DNA of 52,372 bases, from positions 1 to 52,372 of the forward strand of contig NZ_JAIQZK010000013.1 of the NCBI RefSeq assembly GCF_020075545.1, read 5' to 3'. The stretch comes from Nocardioides sp. TRM66260-LWL. GTDB lineage: Bacteria > Actinomycetota > Actinomycetes > Propionibacteriales > Nocardioidaceae. The notes under the pieces are model-generated. The model made no database searches. It had not been told where the DNA came from and saw only the letters and a list, made by a program, of their open reading frames with translations. This document shows, one piece after another, positions 1 through 7,716 of this stretch; within the stretch, counting starts at the first letter, position 1, and every line of letters begins with the position of its first letter. Made by a program: the position numbers and the translations under genes.

Positions 1-92
1 TCCACACCGGACTCGCGCACCCGGCCGTCCCCAACTTTCCAGGACAGGAATCTCTGCCACATGCTTGACGCGAGACACTGAGACCTCCGTAA

Positions 93-383
93 CCATGGCC
101 GGAAGTCTCGCGCTCGTTCACCGAGTCGACCCGCAGCGGGGAGGGGTGCTTGTGGTTCGACTGGTCGCGCAGCCTGGACGACCCAAACGAATACGTGCTC
201 CTCGAAGCATTCCGCGACGAAGACGCGGGCGCGTCCCATGTCCAATCCGAGCACTTTCAAGCCGCGACGCGTGAGCTCCCGGGATACCTCGCCGAGACCC
301 CGCGGATCGTCAATACACAAGTGCCAGGGATCGAGTGGGCCCAACTAGGCGAACTGGCGGTCGACGAGTCCTCGCCGAGCTAG
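93..383 (+). pseudogene. Antibiotic-biosynthesis-monooxygenase (ABM) domain protein, 5'-truncated
   Basis: The reading frame encodes the C-terminal three quarters of a small ABM-fold protein of the putative quinol monooxygenase type. Recognisable pieces are WPEVSRSFTEST, CLWFDWSRSLDDPNEYVL and AFRDEDAGASHVQSEHF. The frame meets a stop at 90-92, immediately before the WPE segment, and the family's first beta strand with a start codon is not found upstream in any frame, so I call it a truncated remnant. A TTG at 150 could start a shorter product but would remove half of the ferredoxin-like fold. It lies in gene-poor debris outside the vitamin genes and has no evident link to them. Confidence 0.55.
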
Positions 384-1007
384 CCAGCAGCGCGTCACCT
401 CGACGTTTCGTTCCGTCGCCGCCGCTGGGCGACCGCAGTGTAGCCGTCGAGTTCTCCCATTGCGGTCGCGGCGTTTGCCGCTGGCTTCGGCCCCGAGCAT
501 CGGTTCCACCGGTCGCAGCGCCCCAGCCGATGCGCCGTCGTCGATCTCGGCGGTCACGGCGTGTGAGGCGGGGCACCGGTCGTGAGCCCGTCGACCTTCG
601 GCGGGCCTGTAGTCAGCGTGAAGACAGGTGCGGCAAGAGCGAGCTGGCGCTAACGATGGTCAGCCAGCGGTGTCTTACGCCAGCGTGGCCGGTCGAGCCC
701 CGAGCCGTGACCGACCGTCGCTCGGCGAGCTGCGCGGCCAGGTCAGGCGCGGCCGAACGCGCCCACCATCAGACACGCAGCGACAGCGAGGTCGCGACGC
801 TGAGCAGCGGTCCCGCTGGCCGCGGTGTCGACACGAGCGTGACCAGAACGGGAGTGTCACGCCGAGCGTGACCAGAACGGGATCCCTTGCGGGACAGCCC
901 TCACTGAACACTCCGAAGCCCGTGGATGACACCGAATCGGGCTGGGCCAGTGCGGCACGGGTCGCGGTCGACGAAGCAGGCTGACGCCCTGGCACGCGAG
1001 CAGTTGG
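384..1007. other. Gene-poor stretch without a supportable gene
   Basis: Frames here are open only because of GC bias. They overlap on both strands and resemble no family I know. The only structure I see is a 19-bp direct repeat at 835-853 and 864-882. The stretch fits decayed mobile or intergenic DNA. Confidence 0.5.
835..882 (+). repeat. Two copies of a 19-bp direct repeat
   Basis: GAGCGTGACCAGAACGGGA occurs at 835-853 and again at 864-882, a period of 29 bp. Short, closely spaced direct repeats of this kind occur at the ends of some insertion sequences, notably IS21-type elements. No transposase remnant is visible next to them, so that assignment is a weak inference. Confidence 0.6.
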
Positions 1008-1221
1008 GATTCGAACCGTGTCGCGCTTAGGCACCGAAAACCACATCAAGAGTCGCCTTGTCAGGTCACATACCAGCAAGAAGTGCGGGCTCGGTTCACC
1101 GTCCTGTGCCGAGTTCGCACAGGTCAGCGCACGAGTGCTCATATGCCAGCAAACGCTCGACCAGATGAGAGCGCTCGCGCCGGATGACCAGAGGTCGCAG
1201 GTTCAAATCCTGCCCCCGCTA
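1008..1221 (+). other. Attachment-junction-like site A ending in an initiator-tRNA-like 3' end
   Basis: Bases 1188-1221 read as the 3' end of a tRNA: T-stem GCAGG, loop TTCAAAT, T-stem CCTGC, acceptor strand CCCCGCT and discriminator A. The flank CCAGAGGTCGC matches the 3' part of actinobacterial initiator tRNA-Met as I recall it. No D-arm, anticodon arm or 5' acceptor strand precedes it, so it is a fragment, as left when an element integrates into a tRNA 3' end. The 180 bp upstream share ordered blocks (GATTCGA, CGTGTCGCG, CCGAAAAC, CAAGAA, CAGGTCA) with 33397-33577. The terminator-like hairpin directly downstream suggests the element lay on the left. Confidence 0.5.
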
Positions 1222-1229
1222 CTGAAAAC

Positions 1230-1265
1230 TGGCCAGTGACCTGCGGAAACGCAGGTCACTGGCCA
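1230..1265. terminator. 16-bp perfect hairpin with GAAA loop
   Basis: The arms at 1230-1245 and 1250-1265 are perfectly complementary over 16 bp and close on a GAAA tetraloop. There is no long T-run, which is usual for actinobacterial terminators. It starts 9 bases after the tRNA-like 3' end, so it is probably the original tRNA terminator. Confidence 0.6.
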
Positions 1266-1280
1266 CTGGTCATTTGAACC

Positions 1281-1625
1281 ATTACGGCTTGTGTCGCGCT
1301 TTCGTGACCCAGAAACCCCGTTGGTCGCGAAGCGAGGCGCGGCCCGACGGGGCCCGAGTGACGACGCGGTCCATAGCCAGCGAACCGAGGCGTGACCGGA
1401 ATGGCGCCGATGTCCCGGGCCGTTGGAGGCGCGGCGGACTTAGCCCGCGCGGGATCAGATGTCGTAGTTCTCGTTGGCTCTCGTTGTCTTCCAACCTCTT
1501 CCATTGCCTGGTCAGAGCGGTCCCGGCGATGGCCGATCCGCACACTGACAGCCCTGCAGCAAGCGGGGCGGAGGTCTCCGCGGGTTCGCCCTATCGGTCG
1601 CGTGAGTGGGAGGCGCTAGTGTGTG
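1281..1625. other. Gene-poor stretch before the first cobalamin riboswitch
   Basis: I see no supportable gene here. Open frames on both strands are compositional and match nothing familiar. The promoter of the riboswitch-controlled cobG operon must lie near the right end, but I cannot point to a convincing -35/-10 pair. Confidence 0.45.
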
Positions 1626-1786
1626 GGCGCCAGTCGTACTCCACTCGTGGAGTCAGGGAACCCGGTGAGATTCCGGGACTGACGCGCAGCGGTGAGGGTG
1701 ACGGGCGAGGCAACACGCCACTGGAGCGATGCTCTGGGAAGGTGCCTCGCACCGGTTGATCCCGAGTCCGAAGACCTGCTGGCACT
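1626..1786 (+). ncRNA. Cobalamin riboswitch upstream of cobG
   Basis: The core has the signature arrangement of the adenosylcobalamin aptamer: GGGAACCCGGTGAGATTCC around 1655, then the GACGCGCAGCGGTGA segment, and the B12-box-like AGTCCGAAGACCTGCTGGC near 1765-1783. GCCAG at 1629-1633 can pair with CTGGC at 1779-1783 to close P1. It sits about 70 bases before the GTG of cobG, so it should control the cobG-cobH-cobIJ-cobM-bluB operon. Family knowledge says that binding adenosylcobalamin lowers expression. Confidence 0.88.
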
Positions 1787-1853
1787 GGTGACAACCGTCG
1801 CCAGGTCGTACGTGGACTCCGCGACAGGGTCCCTGACCAGATAGGTCCTGGCA

Positions 1854-2699
1854 GTGTCAGCCTCCCGCACTCGCGCCGACCGGTGTCCTGGCGCCCTCCG
1901 GCCGTGGCGGGCTGCGGACGGCCTTCTCGTACGGCTTCGGCTGATCGGGGGCAGGGTTCCCGCGAGAGCGCTGAGGTCGCTCGTCGAGGTCGCTGAGGAG
2001 TACGGCGACGGACGCGTGCACACGACGTCGCGGGCGAATCTTCAGGTGCGCGCCTTCCCCGGCTTCGAAGGCCGGTTGTCATCCGAGGCGCTCGCCGCCC
2101 TCGAGCGAACGGGCCTCCTGCCGAGGAGGACCCATGAACTGGTCCGCAATGTGATGGTGTCGCCGCAAACCGGTTTGGCCGGGGGTCGCGCCGACCTCCG
2201 AGCGGTTGCACGTGAGCTGGACGACCGGTTGTGCGCTGACCCGGATCTCGCGGCCCTGTCGGGCCGGTTCCTGTTCGTGCTCGACGACGGACGCGGCGAT
2301 CTACTGGCTCGCAGCTGCGACCTGGGGCTGGTCGCGCTGGACTCGACCTGGGCTCAGCTACGGATCGGGACCGGGTGGGGGGCGACCGTGGAGCTCGCGG
2401 AGGCGGCAGGGCGGATCGCGGAGCTGGCGCATGAGTTCGTCGTACGCCGAGGGCGCGGGCCGGGAGCGGCCTGGCACGTGTCGGAGCTGGCCGAGGCCCT
2501 CGCCGTACAGAGAGCGTCCGATCCAGGCCTCCCTGACCCGGCGGAACCGTTGCCATTCGGGGCAGTGCCCGGTGGGCGTCATGTCGAGGTTTCCGAGACC
2601 GGTCTCGACCAACAGGTCATCGAAGACCTGACCGCAGCAGTTGATCACGTGATTGTCACACCGTGGCGTGGCGTGCTCATTCCCGAGGAGAGCAGATGA
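1854..2699 (+). CDS. cobG: CobG-like precorrin-3B synthase, short form lacking the Fe-S C-terminus
   Basis: This 281-aa protein matches the nitrite/sulfite-reductase ferredoxin-like half-domains of CobG, the oxygen-dependent precorrin-3B synthase that prepares ring contraction. The N-terminus reads RCPGALRPWRAADGLLVR, followed by TSRANLQVR, VRNVMVSPQTGL and FLFVLDDGRGD, and it ends VIVTPWRGVLIPEESR. Family members are usually about 360-460 aa and continue after the TPWR segment into a domain whose four cysteines bind a 4Fe-4S cluster next to siroheme. That part is absent, and only three scattered Cys remain. The stop overlaps the cobH ATG (ATGA), so the gene end is clean, not a ragged frameshift. 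I chose GTG 1854 because it precedes the conserved CPGA motif. Activity is doubtful. Confidence 0.75.
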   Translation: MSASRTRADRCPGALRPWRAADGLLVRLRLIGGRVPARALRSLVEVAEEYGDGRVHTTSRANLQVRAFPGFEGRLSSEALAALERTGLLPRRTHELVRNVMVSPQTGLAGGRADLRAVARELDDRLCADPDLAALSGRFLFVLDDGRGDLLARSCDLGLVALDSTWAQLRIGTGWGATVELAEAAGRIAELAHEFVVRRGRGPGAAWHVSELAEALAVQRASDPGLPDPAEPLPFGAVPGGRHVEVSETGLDQQVIEDLTAAVDHVIVTPWRGVLIPEESR

Positions 2700-3361
2700 C
2701 CAACCTGCGCAGGCCAACGCGCCACTACGAGTACGTCGACTCCGGACCCGCCATCTATGTCGACTCCTTCGCCACCATCCGGCGAGAGGCCGACCTGCGG
2801 GCCGTGCCGGCCGATGCCGAGAAGCTCGCCGTCCGCATGATCCACGGCAGCGGGCAGGTCGACCTCGCTGATGACTTGATCGTGCATCCGCAGATGGTGT
2901 CGACTGCCCGGGCCGCGCTGGAGTCGGGCGCGCCGATCCTGTGCGATGCGACCATGGTCGCGACCGGCGTCACCCGGAGCCGACTGCCGAAGGACAACGA
3001 CGTCGTCTGCCTGCTCAACGACCCGCGGGTGCCCGGGCTGGCCCGCGAGTGGCGTACCACCCGTACCGCCGCCGCCGTCTCACTGTGGGGGCCGCGACTA
3101 GACGGTGCCGTTGTCGCCATCGGCAACGCTCCGACTGCACTGTTCCACCTACTGGAGATGATTCTCGACGGGGGCCCACGACCCGCGGCGATCGTGGGCT
3201 GCCCGGTCGGCTTCATCGGTGCTGCCGAGTCCAAGCAGGCTCTCGTGGACCTCCACGCCGAGCACGGCATCGACATCCCCTACGCGACCGTCCGCGGCCG
3301 TCGCGGTGGATCGGCGATGACCTCGTCAGCACTCAACGCTCTCGCGCAGGAGGCAGAATGA
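2696..3361 (+). CDS. cobH: Precorrin-8X methylmutase
   Basis: The 221-aa product matches CobH/CbiC, which moves the C-11 methyl group to C-12 to turn precorrin-8X into hydrogenobyrinate. The signature MIHGSGQVD carries the catalytic histidine, and the segments LCDATMVATGVTRSRLP, WGPRLDGAVVAIGNAPTAL and VGCPVGFIGAAESK are typical. Length is normal for the family. The ATG overlaps the cobG stop, and the gene overlaps the cobIJ start by 4 bases, so translation is probably coupled along the operon. Confidence 0.95.
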   Translation: MTNLRRPTRHYEYVDSGPAIYVDSFATIRREADLRAVPADAEKLAVRMIHGSGQVDLADDLIVHPQMVSTARAALESGAPILCDATMVATGVTRSRLPKDNDVVCLLNDPRVPGLAREWRTTRTAAAVSLWGPRLDGAVVAIGNAPTALFHLLEMILDGGPRPAAIVGCPVGFIGAAESKQALVDLHAEHGIDIPYATVRGRRGGSAMTSSALNALAQEAE

Positions 3362-4887
3362 CCGGCCGTTTCACGGTTGTCGGCATCGGCCCCGGCGACC
3401 CGGAGCTCATGACGCTGAGAGCCGCTCGGATCATCGGCGCGTCCGACGTCGTCGCGTACCACGCTGGCGTGAAGAAGAAGTCCCACGCACGCCGCATCGC
3501 CGACGGCGTCATTCCGGCCGACGCCATCGAGGAGGAGCTGCGCTACCCGGTCACCACCGGCACCACGAACCACCCCGGTGGGTATGTCGGGGCGATGGCC
3601 GACTTCTACGAGTCCTGCGCGGTGCGGCTCTCGGATCACCTCGACGCCGGTCGCGACGTGGTTCTGCTCTCGGAGGGCGATCCCCTCTTCTACGGCTCGT
3701 CGATGTACCTCCACGACCGGTTCAAGGAGATCTACCCGACCGAGGTGGTGCCGGGCGTGCCCGCCTTCGCGGCGGCGACAGCGGCGATCTCTGGTAGCTC
3801 TGGCCCGCTGGTTCGACAGACAGACGTCCTGACCGTCCTCCCTGGAACCCTGCCCGAGCCGGAGCTTGCGAGACGGCTGGCGGACACGGAAGCCGCCGTC
3901 ATCATGAAGCTCGGCCGGACGTTTCCGGCCGTGCGCTCAGCGCTGGCGCAGGCCGGGCGGCTCGAGGGCGCTTGGTACGTCGAGCGGGCGTCGCAGTCCG
4001 AGGAGCGGTGGCTGCCCGTCGCCGAGGTCGACCCGGACTCCGTGCCCTACTTCTCCCTGATCGTCGTCCCCGGCGACACGGCCAACCGGCCGACCGCTGA
4101 CCGGCTGCGCGCTCGCGACGCGGAGCCCAGTGGATCCGCCGCGACACACGACGGGCGGACCGCTGAACTCCTGGTCGTCGGCCTCGGTCCCGGCCCCGAC
4201 CACTGGCTCACGCCAGAAGCCTCGGCGGCGTTGGGCGAGGTCGACCACGTGGTCGGCTACGCCCCGTACGTGGCTCGCGTCCCGCCGCGTGCCGGACTGA
4301 CCCGCCACGCGTCGGGCAACACCGTCGAGGTCGACCGGGCTCGTGTCGCGCTCGACCTGGCCAAAGCGGGGGAGAGGGTCGCGGTCGTCTCAGGCGGCGA
4401 CGCTGGCGTCTTCGGGATGGCAGCAGCCGTCTTCGAGGCGGCCGAGGACCCGGCGTACGCGGGCGTGCCGATCCGGGTGCTGCCAGGGGTCAGCGCCGTG
4501 CAGGCGGTGGCCGCCCGTGCCGGTGCGCCCATAGGGGCAGACTTCGCCGTCGTCTCGCTCTCCGACAGGCTCAAGCCGTGGGAGGTCGTGGAACGGCGCC
4601 TCCGCGCCATCGCCGACGCCGACCTAGTGCTAGCGATCTACAACCCGGCCTCCCGCTCCCGGACCGAGCAGATAGCCACCGCCCACCGTGTCCTGCTGGA
4701 ACACCGCAAGCCAGAGACCGTCGTCATCGTCGGGCGCGACATCGGGCGCGACGAGGAGTCGCTGACCGTCACGACGCTGGCCGACCTGGACCCGGAGACG
4801 ATCGACATGAAGTGCCTGCTGATCGTGGGTGCCGAGAGCACGCGGGTGAGCCGCGCCGGCGTGTGGACGCCGAGGTACGTGCGGTGA
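3358..4887 (+). CDS. cobIJ: CobI-CobJ fusion: precorrin-2 C20- and precorrin-3B C17-methyltransferase
   Basis: The 509-aa protein joins two SAM-dependent tetrapyrrole methylases. The CobI half (about 1-255) opens with VVGIGPGDPELMTL and contains LLSEGDPLFYGSSMYLHDR. The CobJ half starts near residue 269 with LLVVGLGPGPDHWLTPEA and contains VSGGDAGVFGMAAAVFEAA, LPGVSAVQAVAARAGAP and LAIYNPASRSRTEQ. CobI methylates C-20 of precorrin-2; CobJ methylates C-17 during ring contraction. Fusions of these two are known in actinobacteria, Mycobacterium CobIJ among them. Start and stop overlap cobH and cobM by 4 bases. Confidence 0.95.
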   Translation: MTGRFTVVGIGPGDPELMTLRAARIIGASDVVAYHAGVKKKSHARRIADGVIPADAIEEELRYPVTTGTTNHPGGYVGAMADFYESCAVRLSDHLDAGRDVVLLSEGDPLFYGSSMYLHDRFKEIYPTEVVPGVPAFAAATAAISGSSGPLVRQTDVLTVLPGTLPEPELARRLADTEAAVIMKLGRTFPAVRSALAQAGRLEGAWYVERASQSEERWLPVAEVDPDSVPYFSLIVVPGDTANRPTADRLRARDAEPSGSAATHDGRTAELLVVGLGPGPDHWLTPEASAALGEVDHVVGYAPYVARVPPRAGLTRHASGNTVEVDRARVALDLAKAGERVAVVSGGDAGVFGMAAAVFEAAEDPAYAGVPIRVLPGVSAVQAVAARAGAPIGADFAVVSLSDRLKPWEVVERRLRAIADADLVLAIYNPASRSRTEQIATAHRVLLEHRKPETVVIVGRDIGRDEESLTVTTLADLDPETIDMKCLLIVGAESTRVSRAGVWTPRYVR

Positions 4888-5657
4888 GTGCTGCCGTCCA
4901 CTTCGTCGGCGCCGGACCGGGCGCGGCCGACCTGCTGACCGTGCGCGCGACGCACCTGCTGGCGCAGGCGGACCTGGTGCTCTATCCCGGCACCTACCTC
5001 GATCCCGACGTGCTCGCCCACGTCGGCCCGAGCGCAGAGCTCGTCGACACCCAAGACCTCGACCTCGACACGATGGTCGCGCGGATGGTCGGCGCAGCTG
5101 GCGCGGGGCAGACGGTGGTGCGATTGACGTCCGGCGACCCGTCTCTCTATTCCGCGCTGCACGAGCAGACCCGCCGGCTCGATGCTGCCGGGGTTGCCTG
5201 GTCGGTGACGCCCGGGGTGCCCGCCTACGCTGCCGCTGCTGCGCTGGTCGGGAGCGAGCTGACGGTGCCGCTGGTGGCGCAGTCGGTGGTGCTGACCCGC
5301 ACCCAGGCCCGCTCTACCGCGATGCCGGAGTCCGAGTCGCTGGCGGCGTTCGCTGCAACCCGCTCGACGCTCGTGCTGCATCTGGCGATCACGCGAGTGC
5401 GGGCGCTGATGGCCGAGGTCGAACCGGAGTACGGCGAGGACTGCCCGGTGGCCGTCGTCTACCGCGCCAGCCAGCCCGGGGAGCAGGTGCTGCGTGGCAC
5501 GGTGGCGACCATCTCGGAGGTGGTGGAGGCGGCAGGGCTGCGCCAGGCGGCCGTGATCCTGGTCGGCTGGGCGCTGGCCCGCGAGGGCGGCGAGTCCTAT
5601 CTCTACGACGCGGCCCGCGACCGGAGCTCGAAGCGACGCGGCGATCGGGGGCTCTGA
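4884..5657 (+). CDS. cobM: Precorrin-4 C11-methyltransferase
   Basis: The 257-aa product is a CobM/CbiF-type methylase that adds the C-11 methyl to precorrin-4. Family marks are VHFVGAGPGAADLLTVRA at the N-terminus, LVLYPGTYLDP, RLTSGDPSLYSALHEQ, TPGVPAYAAAAALVGSELT and the late ASQPGEQVLRGT. The GTG start overlaps the cobIJ stop (GTGA), and the stop overlaps the bluB ATG by one base. Length and order fit the oxygen-dependent pathway. Confidence 0.94.
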   Translation: MSAAVHFVGAGPGAADLLTVRATHLLAQADLVLYPGTYLDPDVLAHVGPSAELVDTQDLDLDTMVARMVGAAGAGQTVVRLTSGDPSLYSALHEQTRRLDAAGVAWSVTPGVPAYAAAAALVGSELTVPLVAQSVVLTRTQARSTAMPESESLAAFAATRSTLVLHLAITRVRALMAEVEPEYGEDCPVAVVYRASQPGEQVLRGTVATISEVVEAAGLRQAAVILVGWALAREGGESYLYDAARDRSSKRRGDRGL

Positions 5658-6298
5658 TGGAGCTCTACGACGTCATCAACCGTCGTCGTGACACTCGCCG
5701 AGAATTCACAGGTGAGCCGTTGGCCGCCGAGGTGCTGGAGCGGCTGCTGTCGGCGGCTCACTGTGCACCGAGTGTCGGGATGAGCCAACCGTGGGACTTC
5801 GTGCTGGTCCGCTCGCCGGACGCGCTCAGCGCTTTCGCCGACCACGTCGCGCTCGAGCGGGACGCATTCGCGGCGACGCTCAGCGGTGAGCGCGCCGAGA
5901 CGTTCTCGCGGATCAAGGTCGAAGGGATCCGCGAGTCGCGGCTCGGGATCGTGGTCGGCTACGACCCGACCCGCGGCGGGCCGAGGGTGCTCGGGCGGCA
6001 TGCCATCGCCGACGCCGGGCTCTACTCGGTGGTCTGCGCCATCCAGAACCTCTGGCTCGCCGCGACCGCCGAGGGCCTCGGGGTGGGGTGGGTCAGTTTC
6101 TACCGCGAGGAGTTCCTGCGCGACCTCGTCGGCATGCCGGAGCACGTACGGCCGGTGGCGTGGCTCTGCGTCGGCGCCGTCTCGGAGCTACCGGACGTGC
6201 CTGACCTGGAGCGCTACGGCTGGCGGCACCGCTCGCCGTTGGCGAGCGTCCTGCATGAGGAGAGGTACGGCGTCAGCGCGTCAATGCCCACTGCGTGA
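5657..6298 (+). CDS. bluB: 5,6-dimethylbenzimidazole synthase
   Basis: The 213-aa flavin-dependent nitroreductase-fold protein is BluB, which breaks down FMNH2 with oxygen to make the lower ligand DMB. Typical segments are RRRDTRREFTGEPL at the N-terminus, AAHCAPSVGMSQPWDFVLV, GRHAIADAGLYSVVCAIQN and GLGVGWVSFYREEFL. Its place at the end of the riboswitch-controlled operon supports this assignment over a generic nitroreductase. The last 26 bases overlap the 3' end of cobL on the other strand. Its presence implies aerobic synthesis of B12 itself and not a pseudo-cobalamin. Confidence 0.92.
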   Translation: MELYDVINRRRDTRREFTGEPLAAEVLERLLSAAHCAPSVGMSQPWDFVLVRSPDALSAFADHVALERDAFAATLSGERAETFSRIKVEGIRESRLGIVVGYDPTRGGPRVLGRHAIADAGLYSVVCAIQNLWLAATAEGLGVGWVSFYREEFLRDLVGMPEHVRPVAWLCVGAVSELPDVPDLERYGWRHRSPLASVLHEERYGVSASMPTA

Positions 6299-7484
6299 CG
6301 GTACGGGCCGGGGTCCACCCGGTGAAGGCGCCGACCGGTGCACTGGTCTCGACCGAGACTCGGGTCAGCTCGCCGCCGTGCTCCCGGTAGAGCCGACCGA
6401 GCAGCATCTCGGTCTCGAGCGTCACGCCGTGCACGACCAGCCGGCCGGCCCGTCGCAGCGCCGTCAGGCAGGCGTCGATCACCCCGTCGCGGGTGGCGCC
6501 GCCGCCGACGAAGATGGCGTCCGGCGGGCGGAGCCCGGCGAGCGCGCCGGGGGCCCGTCCGTGCACGACCTCAAGCCCCGGCACACCGAGACTCGTGGCG
6601 TTGCGGCTGATCCGCGCAGCACGGTCGGCGTCCGCCTCGACCGCCGTCGTCGTGCAGGACGGGTGGGCGCGCATCCACTCGATCCCGACCGAGCCGGCTC
6701 CGGCGCCGACATCCCACAGGTGCTCGCCCGGGGTCGGGGAGAGCCGGGCGAGAGCGCTGGCGCGCAGGTCGCGCTTGGTCAGCTGGCCGTCGTGCTCGAA
6801 GGCGTCGTCGGGCAGACCGGCGACCCAGCCGCCGAGGCTCGGGCCGACGCAGTCAATCGCGACGACGTTGAGCCGAGGGAGGTCGAGCTCCTTGCCGGTG
6901 AGGATGACGGCCTTGTCGAACAGGAAAGAGCTCTGCTCGCGTCCGCCCAGGTCGCCGAGGACGGTGAGCTCACTGTCGCCGTACCCCTCCGCGACCAGCA
7001 GCGCCGCCACATCCCTCGGCGTGTGTTCATCGGACGAGAGCACCAGGATCCGACGGCCAGGGGCGAGCTCGCGGCGCACCAGCGCGACGTCGCGACCCAC
7101 CACGCTCACGACCGCATGGCTCTCCGCCGACCAGCGCATCGCCGCCCGTGCGAGGGCGACTGAGGAGATCCCCGGGACGACAGTCACCTCGTCAGGCCCG
7201 AGCAGGTCCATGAAGGTCGTGGCGATCCCCGACACCAGCGGGTCGCCGGACGCCAGGGCGACGACATGCCCGCCCGCCGCCTCGTCCGCCAGGGACGCGA
7301 GCAGCGCCGGCAACCGGTCACGCAGCGGAGAGGGCCAGGGCTCGCGGCGCTGCCCCGGCACGTCGGGCAGGAGGTCGAGGTGCCGGCGCCCACCGAGCAC
7401 CACGCGGGCTCGCTCGACCCAGGCCCGGCCGACCTCCGACATGCCGTCCCAGCCGTCGGCGCCAATACCCACCACAGTGATCAC
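6273..7484 (-). CDS. cobL: Precorrin-6Y C5,15-methyltransferase (decarboxylating), CbiE-CbiT fusion
   Basis: The 403-aa product has an N-terminal CbiE-type methylase (VITVVGIGADGWDGM, LASGDPLVSGIATT, VPGISSVALARAAM) and a C-terminal CbiT-type Rossmann methylase (LTKRDLRASALARL, LWDVGAGAGSVGIEWMR, FVGGGATRDGVIDACL). It methylates C-5 and C-15 and decarboxylates the C-12 acetate chain to give precorrin-8X. I chose the GTG at 7484, directly before the conserved ITVVGIG strand; a longer form would run into the opposing riboswitch region. It is a single-gene minus-strand unit, divergent from chlID and convergent with bluB. I see no riboswitch on its own strand. Confidence 0.93.
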   Translation of the reverse strand: MITVVGIGADGWDGMSEVGRAWVERARVVLGGRRHLDLLPDVPGQRREPWPSPLRDRLPALLASLADEAAGGHVVALASGDPLVSGIATTFMDLLGPDEVTVVPGISSVALARAAMRWSAESHAVVSVVGRDVALVRRELAPGRRILVLSSDEHTPRDVAALLVAEGYGDSELTVLGDLGGREQSSFLFDKAVILTGKELDLPRLNVVAIDCVGPSLGGWVAGLPDDAFEHDGQLTKRDLRASALARLSPTPGEHLWDVGAGAGSVGIEWMRAHPSCTTTAVEADADRAARISRNATSLGVPGLEVVHGRAPGALAGLRPPDAIFVGGGATRDGVIDACLTALRRAGRLVVHGVTLETEMLLGRLYREHGGELTRVSVETSAPVGAFTGWTPARTVTQWALTR

Positions 7485-7527
7485 GCGGGCAGACGCTATC
7501 GTGAGCCCCGCAAGGCGAGAGGTGCCC

Positions 7528-7675
7528 CAACGGCCCATCCATCGGAAACGGTGGGGACGGCAAACGGGGAGAATCTGGGAAGCCGGTGAGATTCCGGCAC
7601 AGGCCCGCTGCGGTGAACCGAGCCTCCACTCACGAGTTGAGCGGAGGACTCGGCAAGTCCGAAGACCGGCCTCCC
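7528..7675 (+). ncRNA. Cobalamin riboswitch upstream of the chelatase operon
   Basis: The motif GGGAAGCCGGTGAGATTCC near 7577, followed by GGCACAGGCCCGCTGCGGTGA and a B12-box-like AAGTCCGAAGACCGGCC around 7655-7671, is the adenosylcobalamin aptamer core. GGCC at 7532 can pair with GGCC at 7668 to close P1. It is the leader of the chlID-cobO-cobBC-cobT-cobS-cbiB operon, with the start codon about 40 bases downstream, and the gap before chlID is free of other genes. It is divergent from cobL, so it should not affect that gene. Confidence 0.88.
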
Positions 7676-7716
7676 GCCCGACCAGTCACTGCTGGCGAAC
7701 AGAGCGGGAGCCTCAC

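Noticed and set aside
1591..2556. A 321-codon minus-strand frame over the first riboswitch and cobG
   Set aside because: It is an Arg/Pro-rich shadow frame; the riboswitch and CobG motifs on the plus strand explain the DNA.
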